A stretch of DNA of 6,881 nucleotides from the NCBI GenBank assembly GCA_035576005.1, contig DATLXH010000178.1:1-6881 (forward strand), in the 5' to 3' direction. The position numbers and the translations under genes were made by a program. Source of the stretch: DATLXH01 sp035576005. GTDB lineage: Bacteria; Acidobacteriota; Thermoanaerobaculia; Gp7-AA8. Every line of letters begins with the position of its first letter. Position 1 is the first letter of the stretch. The notes below the pieces were generated by a model. The model did no database searches and was not told the DNA's origin. It saw nothing but the letters and a program-made list of their open reading frames with translations. Positions 1-5,986 of the stretch are shown here, piece by piece.

Positions 1-11
1 CCGGCCAGCTC

Positions 12-59
12 GCACCCCGGCAGGGGTGCAAGAAGCTTCTGGCACCCCTGCCGGGGTGC
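12..59. repeat. Near-perfect 48-bp palindrome built from two hairpins
   Basis: The 18-nt arm 12-29 is the exact reverse complement of 42-59. The centre (31-40, AGAAGCTTCT) is itself palindromic, so only the pair 30/41 mismatches. Each arm is also a hairpin: GCACCCC and GGGGTGC around a 4-nt loop (GGCA or TGCC). In addition 51-60 can pair with 71-80 (9 of 10), which competes with the second hairpin. The structure is visible directly in the sequence. Its role is unknown: a REP-like intergenic repeat, an attachment or protein-binding site, or an RNA 3'-end structure are all possible. Confidence 0.75.
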
Positions 60-81
60 ATGAGTGTTTCTGCACTCCGGT

Positions 82-114
82 CCGGTGGCATCGCGCTCCG
101 CGCTCAGCCACCGG
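82..114. repeat. Nested hairpin
   Basis: CCGGTGGC at 82-89 pairs perfectly with GCCACCGG at 107-114. Inside it, GCGC at 93-96 pairs with GCGC at 100-103 around a 3-nt loop. It lies 22 bp to the right of the 48-bp palindrome and is part of the same structured cluster. No T-run follows on either side. Confidence 0.55.
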
Positions 115-328
115 CTACCCTCTCGCTGCCCCTCCCGGGGCGCACGCAAGGCCTGCCCGCTCCAGAGATGCAGTCGCTCCGTGTCATCCCTTCTTCACCA
201 GCGTTTCCCGCCGTTACGGCTAGGGACGACACATCGCTTGTTTCTCCATTGCGTCGCGCCCGTGTGTGTCATCCCCGACGGCATTCCCGTGATGACGGGC
301 TGGAGTATCGACTCTCCATTCTTCCCCA

Positions 329-1033
329 CTACCCCTTTCGTTGTCCGCGTCGATTGACGATCGACATGAACTCCTCACGAGTCCTCTCGTCAGACAGGAA
401 GGTTCCGCGAAGGACGTTTGTCTCCATGAAGGACGACTCCTGCTCGACTCCGCGCATGACCATGCAGAGGTGCGTGCCCCCCATCCACATGGCGAGGCCA
501 AGCGGCTCGAGAATCTCCTGAATCGTATCGGCAATGTCGTGAGCGAGGTGTTCCTGCGACTGCAGTTTCCTCATGTGAACCTCGACGATGCGGGGGATCT
601 TCGAGGCCCCGATGATCATCTTCTTCGGAATGTAACCGACGATGAAGTTGCCGAAGAAAGGGAGAATGTGATGTGCGCAGAGAGTCTTGTAGGTCCCGCC
701 AATCACCACGAGGTTCTGGCAACTCTCGTCGGCCTTCGAACAAGCCTTGCGGAAGAGCGTAGTGAGTTTCTTCACGTCGGTGTAGTCGTAGCCGCTGGTC
801 ATGGTGATCAGCGAGCTTGCCCAGCGTCTCGGCGTATCGACGACATTCTCGTTCTCGAGATCGACGTGCAACAGACGTAACGCTTCTCTCAGATGATGCT
901 CGAGTTGCCCGGCATCGACCGTGGGCCGCGGAGAACTGAGACGTCCCCGGCCATTGAGAAGCAGCTCCACAGGGCCGCGCGCAAAGGCGTCCTCAGCCGC
1001 CATGACTTCGGAAATCTGCTTACTTTTTTTCAT
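329..1033 (-). CDS. folE: GTP cyclohydrolase I (type IA, zinc-dependent)
   Basis: This enzyme converts GTP to 7,8-dihydroneopterin triphosphate plus formate, the first step toward folate and also toward queuosine-type deazapurines and biopterins. The 234-residue protein matches the FolE family across about residues 40-226. Zinc ligands are C119 and H122 (in the C-A-H-H motif) and C190 (in T-H-L-C). H121 and H188 are the expected catalytic histidines. The GYIPK segment, the SKIPRIVE segment and QSQE (158-161) are typical substrate-site motifs. The first 40 residues are an extension of low conservation, as is common in this family. The ATG is preceded by GGAG 7 nt upstream (1041-1044), which supports this start, and an in-frame stop lies close upstream. 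The gene stands alone, divergent from the acyl-CoA dehydrogenase. All key residues are present, so it should be active. Confidence 0.96.
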   Translation of the reverse strand: MKKSKQISEVMAAEDAFARGPVELLLNGRGRLSSPRPTVDAGQLEHHLREALRLLHVDLENENVVDTPRRWASSLITMTSGYDYTDVKKLTTLFRKACSKADESCQNLVVIGGTYKTLCAHHILPFFGNFIVGYIPKKMIIGASKIPRIVEVHMRKLQSQEHLAHDIADTIQEILEPLGLAMWMGGTHLCMVMRGVEQESSFMETNVLRGTFLSDERTREEFMSIVNRRGQRKG

Positions 1034-1279
1034 CGTCTATCTCCAGACCCATTCTCTCACTAAGCCAGCGGCGCCATTCCCCGCTCCACTGTCGGCCATT
1101 TGTGTCCGCGCCGTCGCGACCGCTCGTTTGACTCTCGATGCACTCACGCAGAATCGTGGAGAAGAGCTGGTTCGAATGCACCTCGTCCCTCGCGCGGAAT
1201 CCCGCGGACACGATCCTGTTTACGATTATCGACGCGATCGAGCCGATCCGTTCGCCAGTGGTAAAAAGGAGTCACAGTG
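1034..1279. other. Divergent intergenic region, folE / acyl-CoA dehydrogenase
   Basis: Both flanking genes start from this 246-bp gap, so it must hold both promoters. I could not find a pair of boxes close enough to a sigma-70 consensus to call; a TTGACT at about 1128 has no good -10 partner. No riboswitch or operator-like palindrome was recognised. Open frames across the gap have no family resemblance. Confidence 0.45.
1266..1271 (+). promoter_or_regulatory. Ribosome binding site of the acyl-CoA dehydrogenase
   Basis: AAGGAG lies 8 nt before the ATG at 1280 and 5 nt before an in-frame GTG at 1277. The 8-nt spacing and the stronger start codon favour ATG 1280. The two options differ by a single residue. 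Confidence 0.75.
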
Positions 1280-3184
1280 ATGAAGCCATTGAAAAAGTCT
1301 CAGGGCGCCGAAGAAGCGATGGAAGTCGCTGAGGCGAGCAGAGAAACCGAATGGGATAAACCCTCGTTCGTTGGCGACCTCTTTCTCGGCAAGCTCAACC
1401 TCGACCTGATCCATCCATTCCCTGATCAGCCTGCAGCTGACAAGGCCGAAGCAGATCCCTTCATCAAGAAACTCGAACGCTTCCTGGCCGAAAACGTCGA
1501 CGCCGAAGAGATCGACAGGACGGGCGAGTACCCGACCGAAATCTTCGAGGGCTTCCGCGAGATGGGCGCCTGGGGAATGAAGATCCCCAAGGAGTACGGC
1601 GGACTCGGCTTCAGTTCCACGAACTACAACCGCGCGCTGGGCCTCGTGGCGACCTGGTGCGGATCCTCCGTGGCGTGGCTATCAGCACATCAGTCGATCG
1701 GAGTTCCGCAGCCTCTCAAGCTTTTCGGCACCAAGGAACAGAAGGACAAGTGGCTCCCGCGACTGGCAAAAGGGGCGATCTCGGCATTCGCACTGACGGA
1801 GCCCGGAGTGGGCTCCGACCCGGCGAAGATGACGACGACCGCCACGCCCTCTCCCGATGGAAAGGGATGGATCCTGAACGGAGAGAAGCTCTGGTGCACG
1901 AATGGCCTTCACGCCGAGGTAATCGTCGTCATGGCTCAGACACCTCCGAAGGTCGTCAAGGGCAAGGAGAAAAAACAGATCACTGCGTTCATCGTCGAGA
2001 CCGCGACTCCGGGCGTCGAGATCGCGCACCGCTGTCAGTTCATGGGACTACGCGGCATCGGCAATGTCCTGATCCGGTTCAAGGATGTGTTCATTCCGAG
2101 CGAGAACCTGCTGTGGGGTGAAGGGCTCGGGCTCAAGCTCGCCCTGATCACGCTCAACACCGGACGACTGACGATTCCGGCCGGCTGCGCCGCAGGCGGC
2201 CGGCGGATGCTGGAGATCACGAAAGAGTGGATCAACGAGCGTTCGCAATGGGGCGCTCCGATCGGAAAGCACGAGGCAATTTCGGCCAAGGTTTCCTGGA
2301 TGACCTCGCACGTCTTCGCAATGGAAGCCATCGTCTGGTTGACCTCGGGACTCGCAGATCGCGGCGATGTCGATCTGCGACTGGAAGCCGCGATGGCGAA
2401 GCTGTTCAACACTGAGGTGGCCTGGCAGTGCGTTGATCACCTCGTGCAGATTCGCGGGGGACGAGGATACGAGACCTCTCAATCGCTGGCCGCGCGCGGA
2501 GAGACCCCTCACCCGGTCGAACGGATCATGCGCGACATGAGGATCAACCGGATCTTCGAAGGGACGAGCGAGATTCAACATCTTTTCATTGCGCGCGAGG
2601 CAGTCGATCCGCACATGAAACGGGCCGGCGTTCTGCTCAAGAATGACGCTACGCTCGGAGCTAAGGGAACGGCCGCCGCGAAAGCGGGCGCTCACTACGC
2701 GCACTGGTATCCGACCCTTTACGCTGGCTGGAGCCGCTTTCCGAGATTCGGCGAGTTCGGCAAACTATCGGGGCACATCGGGTACATCGAGAGAAGCTCC
2801 CGCCATCTGGCTCGATCGATCTTCCACGCCATGATGCGATTCCAGGCCAAACTCGAGCGCAAGCAGATGACCCTGTTCCGGATTGTCGATATCGGTACGG
2901 ATCTGTTCGCCATGTCTGCAGCGGTCACCTACGCCATGATGCTGGAGAAAAAGGGGGGCGACACACGCAATGCGGCCGACCTTGCGGATCTCTTCTGCCG
3001 CGACGCTCGCGTCCGGATCGACCAGAATTTCCGGACGCTCTTCGACAATCACGATGATGCGGCCTACAAGGTCACGTCTGGTTTCATGAAAGGCGAATAC
3101 GACTGGCTTCAGGGTGACCTGGTCGAGGCAATGATGCCGACGCCGGAATCTCTCGCTGCGGCGGTCGCGACGATGGAGCGATAA
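1280..3184 (+). CDS. Acyl-CoA dehydrogenase, long VLCAD-like form
   Basis: This is an FAD-dependent flavoenzyme that forms the alpha,beta double bond in fatty acyl-CoA, the first step of beta-oxidation, passing electrons to ETF. The protein has 634 residues. The order is: helical N-terminal domain (about 60-165), beta domain with the family signature A-L-T-E-P-G-V-G-S-D (about 171-180) and G-E-K-L-W-C-T-N-G, then the C-terminal helical domain with W-G-A-P-I-G-K and Q-I-R-G-G-R-G-Y. The motif R-I-F-E-G-T-S-E-I-Q carries the likely catalytic base E427. A further ~185 residues follow, as in VLCAD/ACAD9 and Bacillus FadE-like enzymes of about 600 residues; short-chain enzymes of about 380 residues lack this part. 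No signal peptide is seen, so it should be cytoplasmic. It has a strong ribosome site and appears monocistronic. Chain-length preference is inferred from size and overall resemblance only. Confidence 0.93.
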   Translation: MKPLKKSQGAEEAMEVAEASRETEWDKPSFVGDLFLGKLNLDLIHPFPDQPAADKAEADPFIKKLERFLAENVDAEEIDRTGEYPTEIFEGFREMGAWGMKIPKEYGGLGFSSTNYNRALGLVATWCGSSVAWLSAHQSIGVPQPLKLFGTKEQKDKWLPRLAKGAISAFALTEPGVGSDPAKMTTTATPSPDGKGWILNGEKLWCTNGLHAEVIVVMAQTPPKVVKGKEKKQITAFIVETATPGVEIAHRCQFMGLRGIGNVLIRFKDVFIPSENLLWGEGLGLKLALITLNTGRLTIPAGCAAGGRRMLEITKEWINERSQWGAPIGKHEAISAKVSWMTSHVFAMEAIVWLTSGLADRGDVDLRLEAAMAKLFNTEVAWQCVDHLVQIRGGRGYETSQSLAARGETPHPVERIMRDMRINRIFEGTSEIQHLFIAREAVDPHMKRAGVLLKNDATLGAKGTAAAKAGAHYAHWYPTLYAGWSRFPRFGEFGKLSGHIGYIERSSRHLARSIFHAMMRFQAKLERKQMTLFRIVDIGTDLFAMSAAVTYAMMLEKKGGDTRNAADLADLFCRDARVRIDQNFRTLFDNHDDAAYKVTSGFMKGEYDWLQGDLVEAMMPTPESLAAAVATMER

Positions 3185-3260
3185 CGCCGAGGGTTCGATT
3201 CGAAAGAGTGTCAGCAGAGTCCGTGCGACTAACACACGGTGCAGCCGTCGTGAGGAGTCT

Positions 3261-3554
3261 TAGCCCGCATTTCTCACAGAATGCGAGCGTAGGGACGCAC
3301 GGCGTGCGTCCGATACCCCTGTCCCTGACCGAGAAGATTGTCGTCGGCCATCGCTTTGGACGAGGGTTCATGCCGGGATGCGAATTCCTGATGCGAATGT
3401 CTGGGTGCCGGACGCAGGCCCTGCGTCCCTACACCCGCCCCGGTTGCTCTGGACACAGTGTCAACTATGCTCTCGTCGTGAAATTGCCGTGCAACGAACG
3501 AGACAGGCCGCTATCCGTCGTCTCACGGCGAAGGTCTGTGAGAAATGCGGGTTA
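3261..3554. mobile_element. MITE-like element, copy 1 (294 bp, 20-bp TIRs, TA ends)
   Basis: The left end 3261-3280 (TAGCCCGCATTTCTCACAGA) and the right end 3535-3554 are inverted repeats, matching at 19 of 20 positions. Both ends carry TA, as expected if the element inserts at TA like IS630/mariner-type transposons and their derivatives. There is no transposase and no credible coding frame. The right ~75-100 bp match the right half of the second copy (5697-5882), including an identical 17-nt block (3501-3517). The left half differs and contains a second palindrome-ended unit (3290-3431). The right TIR overlaps the last codon of the PEGA gene. Repeat structure is seen directly; the MITE label is an inference. 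Confidence 0.75.
3290..3431. repeat. Nested unit bounded by inverted palindromes
   Basis: The left end has GGACGCAC-GGC-GTGCGTCC (3293-3311) and the right end GGACGCAG-GCC-CTGCGTCC (3410-3428). Each is an 8-bp stem with a 3-nt loop. The two ends are inverted copies of each other: 3290-3311 against the reverse complement of 3410-3431 differs only at the two bases of the innermost stem pair, changed from C-G to G-C, so pairing is kept. TAGGGACG/CGTCCCTA marks the borders. It contains no gene and looks like a second mobile or REP-like unit inserted in the left part of the larger element. Confidence 0.6.
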
Positions 3555-4145
3555 GCGTCTGAGAAGCTTCGTCTCGATCCGCGCGAGCTCAACCTTTGAG
3601 TCAGGGGCCACGACAACCTCGAAGAGCTGGTCAGCGTAGCCTTCCGCGGAAACACGAATCACAAAGCTCCCTTCCTCGGGAAACTCGTACGCTTCCAGGT
3701 TCGTGCTGTACGGCTTGACCGGACCCATCAGCTGATCGTTGACATAGAAGATCGCGTCCTCCGGGACCACCCGCAGAACCACACCCCGCTTCGCCGGGAG
3801 TCGAATGGCGCTCTCGATGCTGTTGCCTGTGCCCGTGATGACTCCCTTCGACTGGGCGCCACCTGACGGCTCATTTCCACGCGGGTCGCCGGAAGTCCCC
3901 GGCATCACCCTGGATCCCCCCGCCTGTTCTTCGGCCGGCCCTTCTCGATGCGTGATCTGGCTCGCCCGCTTCACGAGCCCTCGCACGAGCGGTTTGGCCC
4001 GATACGTCAGGCCTGTGTAAACAGCGAGTCCCGCCATGGCGACCAGAACGAGCCCCAGGAGTGCGGGGACCCAGGTAGGCAACCCAACAACTTCCGGCGC
4101 ATGATCCGAATCGTCTCCCGGCGGCTTGCCCGATTCCTCGCTCAC
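3552..4145 (-). CDS. Single-pass membrane protein with C-terminal PEGA-like domain
   Basis: Function unknown. The 197-residue protein has an acidic N-terminus (1-24), one strongly hydrophobic membrane segment (about 26-48), a basic stretch after it, a Gly/Pro/Ser-rich linker (about 68-112) and a beta-rich C-terminal domain (about 120-195). The last part has the PEGA pattern: V-V-P-E-D-A-I-F-Y-V-N-D, a turn, then F-V-I-R-V-S-A-E-G-Y. PEGA domains are small beta-sandwich modules often found on surface or membrane-linked proteins. The charge pattern around the membrane segment would place the C-terminus inside, so topology is uncertain. The start is GTG, overlapping the stop of the upstream gene by 4 nt (GTGA), which suggests translational coupling; no good Shine-Dalgarno is present. 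Its TAA stop lies in the terminal TA of the MITE-like element. Confidence 0.8.
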   Translation of the reverse strand: MSEESGKPPGDDSDHAPEVVGLPTWVPALLGLVLVAMAGLAVYTGLTYRAKPLVRGLVKRASQITHREGPAEEQAGGSRVMPGTSGDPRGNEPSGGAQSKGVITGTGNSIESAIRLPAKRGVVLRVVPEDAIFYVNDQLMGPVKPYSTNLEAYEFPEEGSFVIRVSAEGYADQLFEVVVAPDSKVELARIETKLLRR

Positions 4146-4570
4146 GACCGACCCCGCTCCGGCTCGGTCTCCAGATCGTAGTCGGCGCTTGATAACCCTT
4201 CATCGGAGAGAAGCGATTCTTCTTGGGGCATTGCCTCGAACTCCTTCTGACGATCGCTCAACATTTGAACGGCTTCCGCTTCGCTCTCCGCGGCGACGTA
4301 GACTCGAATCTCTCCCATCGATCCCAGATTGACCGGCTCCATCGTGAACTTCAGAGATTCGATCTGACACGCAATTCCCTGCGCCTCCAGAAAACCCTGA
4401 AGCAATCTTGCTTCATCATCCGTGGACGTCGTCGCGATCTCGACCCATGTGCCACCACCATCAGCATCGATCGTCTGGAACGGTAACTCGTTGACGAGCT
4501 CGGTGCGGTCCTCGTCGCAGATGTCGGTTCCTGTCGGGTAGCTCGCTTTACATGTCGGGCAATATCGCAT
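4142..4570 (-). CDS. Zinc-ribbon / DUF2007-like protein
   Basis: Specific function unknown. The 142-residue soluble protein starts with a short metal-binding knuckle, C4-P-T-C7 and C18-D-E-D21; the fourth ligand would be Asp or absent. A segment at about 41-105 (W-V-E-I-A-T-T-S-T-D-D-E-A-R through I-R-V-Y-V-A-A-E-S-E-A-E-A) resembles the DUF2007 fold, a ferredoxin-like domain described as a putative signal transducer. The tail (106-142) is acidic and probably disordered. The ATG is preceded by AGGAG 10 nt upstream (4581-4585). The gene follows selD after 35 nt and overlaps the PEGA gene by 4 nt, so the three are likely co-transcribed. The family call rests on pattern recognition alone. Confidence 0.75.
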   Translation of the reverse strand: MRYCPTCKASYPTGTDICDEDRTELVNELPFQTIDADGGGTWVEIATTSTDDEARLLQGFLEAQGIACQIESLKFTMEPVNLGSMGEIRVYVAAESEAEAVQMLSDRQKEFEAMPQEESLLSDEGLSSADYDLETEPERGRS

Positions 4571-4605
4571 CGGCTATCGTCTCCTGAATTCCGTTTGTTT
4601 CAGCG

Positions 4606-5685
4606 TCACCTGATCAGCCTGAGCCTGCCTGCGTCCCCGGTGATCTTTCCGATCTTTGCACAGAGCAGACCGTCCCGCGCAGAGCGCGCCTCAAATTCGG
4701 CGGCGCGAGCTGGCGGCATCGCGATCAGAAGCCCGCCACTCGTCTGGGCATCACACATCAACGTGAACTCGGTCTCGCTGACTCCAATCTCCACTCGTGA
4801 CCTGAACGTCTCGCAGTTCCGGATGGTTCCTGACGGCCTGAACCCCCTGCCAAGCAGATCGCGCGCGCCGGCCAGCACAGGAACATCACCCACCCTCACC
4901 TCCGCGCCCACGGATGACCCGCGACAGATCTCGAGCAGATGGCCGGCCAGGCCGTAACCCGTCACGTCGGTTGCCGCACTCACTCCACATTCGACCATGA
5001 TCGCCGCTGCGTCGCGGTTGAGCCTGAGCATCCAATCAATCGCGTCGTCAAGCTTCGGGACGAGCGAGCGTCGAAACCGGTTTCGCAGGGTTGGAGTCGT
5101 GAGTGCGCGAGACGCGGAGACGAGGATGCCGTTACCAATCGGCTTGGTGAGGTAAAGAACGTCGTCTGGCTTCGCAGTCGAGTTCCTGACGATCCGATCC
5201 GTCTGGATCACCCCCGTGACCGCGAGACCATACTTTGGAACGTCGTCGATGATCGTATGGCCGCCGCCGATGGGGAACCCGGCTTCCTTCGCCTTGTCCG
5301 CGCCACCAGTCAGGATCTCCGTCAGGACCGACAGAGGAAGGCGATCCGTGGGAAATGCCGCGATCGCCAGACCAAGTACCGGGCGGGCTCCCATTGCGTA
5401 AATATCCGACACAGAGTTCGCTGCCGCAATCGCTCCGAAGAGTCGCGGGTCGTCAACGATCGGCGTGAAAAAATCGACGGTCTGCACGATCGCGAGACTT
5501 CCCTCGATCCGCAACACGGCGGCATCGTCATTGGTCGCATGACCGACCAGAAGCTCTTCAGATCCCCCGAACGACGGAAGCTTTGAGAGCACGCTTTCCA
5601 GGTCATCCTGACCCAGCTTGCACGCTCAGCCGCCGGTGGTGGCAAAGGACGAGAGGCGCGGATAGGACTTGATCTTCCGTTTCAC
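4606..5685 (-). CDS. selD: Selenophosphate synthetase (selenide, water dikinase), Sec-containing
   Basis: SelD makes selenophosphate from selenide and ATP, the selenium donor for selenocysteine tRNA and for 2-selenouridine. From the GTG at 5685 the protein has 359 residues including one Sec encoded by TGA (5626-5628). The N-terminus reads R-L-S-S-F-A-T-T-G-G-U20-A-C-K23, matching the catalytic U/C-x-x-K motif (C17 and K20 in E. coli). Next come N-D-D-A-A-V (D53, D54), T-V-D71-F-F, N90 and D94 in A-N-S-V-S-D-I-Y-A-M-G, G-G-G-H-T, T-D240-V-T-G-Y-G, and D-A-Q-T-S-G-G, all standard for the family. A call starting at GTG 5592 would lose the active site. An in-frame ATG at 5704-5706, inside the neighbouring TIR, would add 7 residues. 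Neither start has a clear Shine-Dalgarno; I chose GTG 5685 because Sec then falls near the usual position. First gene of the operon. Confidence 0.92.
5598..5628 (-). promoter_or_regulatory. Sec codon (TGA) and bSECIS-like hairpin in selD
   Basis: The TGA at 5626-5628 is followed by a hairpin at 5598-5616: CTGGGTCA pairs with TGACCTGG (8 pairs, two of them G-U) around a GGA loop that begins 17 nt after the TGA. Bacterial SECIS elements bind SelB and typically carry a guanine in a small apical loop at about this distance. The TGA and hairpin are seen directly; SelB binding is inferred. Confidence 0.75.
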
Positions 5686-5696
5686 AGGGGTAATCT

Positions 5697-5882
5697 TAGC
5701 CCGCATTTCTCACAGAACGTCGTCGTGAGGCGGTGGAGAGTGGTCTGGATGCGAGGCGCACGACGGTTTTGCGACGAAGGCATAGTCGACACTATGTCGA
5801 GGAGTGAAACCGTTGTGCAACGAAGCAGACAGGCCGCTATCCGCCGCTTCACGCGGGGACGGTCTGTGAGAAATGCGGGCTA
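5697..5882. mobile_element. MITE-like element, copy 2 (186 bp, perfect 20-bp TIRs)
   Basis: The ends 5697-5716 and 5863-5882 are perfect 20-bp inverted repeats of the same sequence as copy 1, again ending in TA. The interior is also palindromic: 5758-5769 pairs with 5807-5818 (11 of 12), and CATAGT (5781-5786) pairs with ACTATG (5791-5796) around CGAC. The innermost hairpin is centred within about 1 nt of the element's midpoint, so the whole unit can fold as one long imperfect hairpin. No transposase is present. It fills most of the divergent gap between selD and the ligase gene, 11 nt from the selD GTG, and may displace or supply upstream signals. Confidence 0.78.
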
Positions 5883-5986
5883 TGCGGCGCGGATTCTAAC
5901 GCAGTTGCCGGATGGCGATGGGCGGCATCTCGGCGCGAGGCTCTTCGTACAAGCGCGGGAACGTAACTCGCAGTGACGCTCAGTCC

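Larger units (their letters stand above)
1..328. other. Gene-free region rich in hairpins
   Basis: I see no convincing gene here; the short open frames have no recognisable protein content. The stretch lies downstream of folE (which reads leftward) and holds a series of inverted repeats: 12-59 and 82-114 (listed separately), 128-132 with 137-141 (GCCCC/GGGGC), 181-190 with 223-232 (9 of 10 pairs, with a smaller GCCG/CGGC hairpin inside), and 286-290 with 295-299 (CCCGT/ACGGG). None is followed by a T-run in the folE direction, so none is called an intrinsic terminator. The left end may belong to a repeat or gene that continues outside the window. Confidence 0.6.

Noticed and set aside
12..114. 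CRISPR-like repeats
   Set aside because: The repeated GCACCCC units are hairpin arms with 4-nt loops, not repeats separated by unique spacers.
286..299. Intrinsic terminator for folE
   Set aside because: The CCCGT/ACGGG stem is short and no T-run follows in the folE direction.
341..880. Plus-strand open frame of 179 residues opposite folE
   Set aside because: It is a shadow of folE codon structure with no recognisable domain or ribosome site.
3187..3211. TTCGA-T-TCGAA palindrome after the acyl-CoA dehydrogenase as a terminator
   Set aside because: The stem is only 5 bp with a 1-nt loop and no T-run follows.
4939..5586. Plus-strand open frame of 215 residues opposite selD
   Set aside because: It is antisense to a well-conserved gene and its protein shows no family pattern.
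5626..5628. In-frame TGA in selD read as a nonsense mutation or assembly error
   Set aside because: It sits exactly at the catalytic Cys/Sec position, the K three residues on is kept, the rest of the frame is intact and a SECIS-like hairpin follows.
3261..5882. The palindromic elements as integron attC sites flanking gene cassettes
   Set aside because: The ends lack proper core sites (no GTTRRRY/RYYYAAC pair in both copies), and the perfect 20-bp TIRs with TA ends fit a transposon-derived element better.
5912..5986. Longer start for the DNA ligase at ATG 5912 or 5918
   Set aside because: The added leader is Gly/Ser/Arg-rich with no family resemblance, while the ATG at 5987 aligns with the usual ligase N-terminus.
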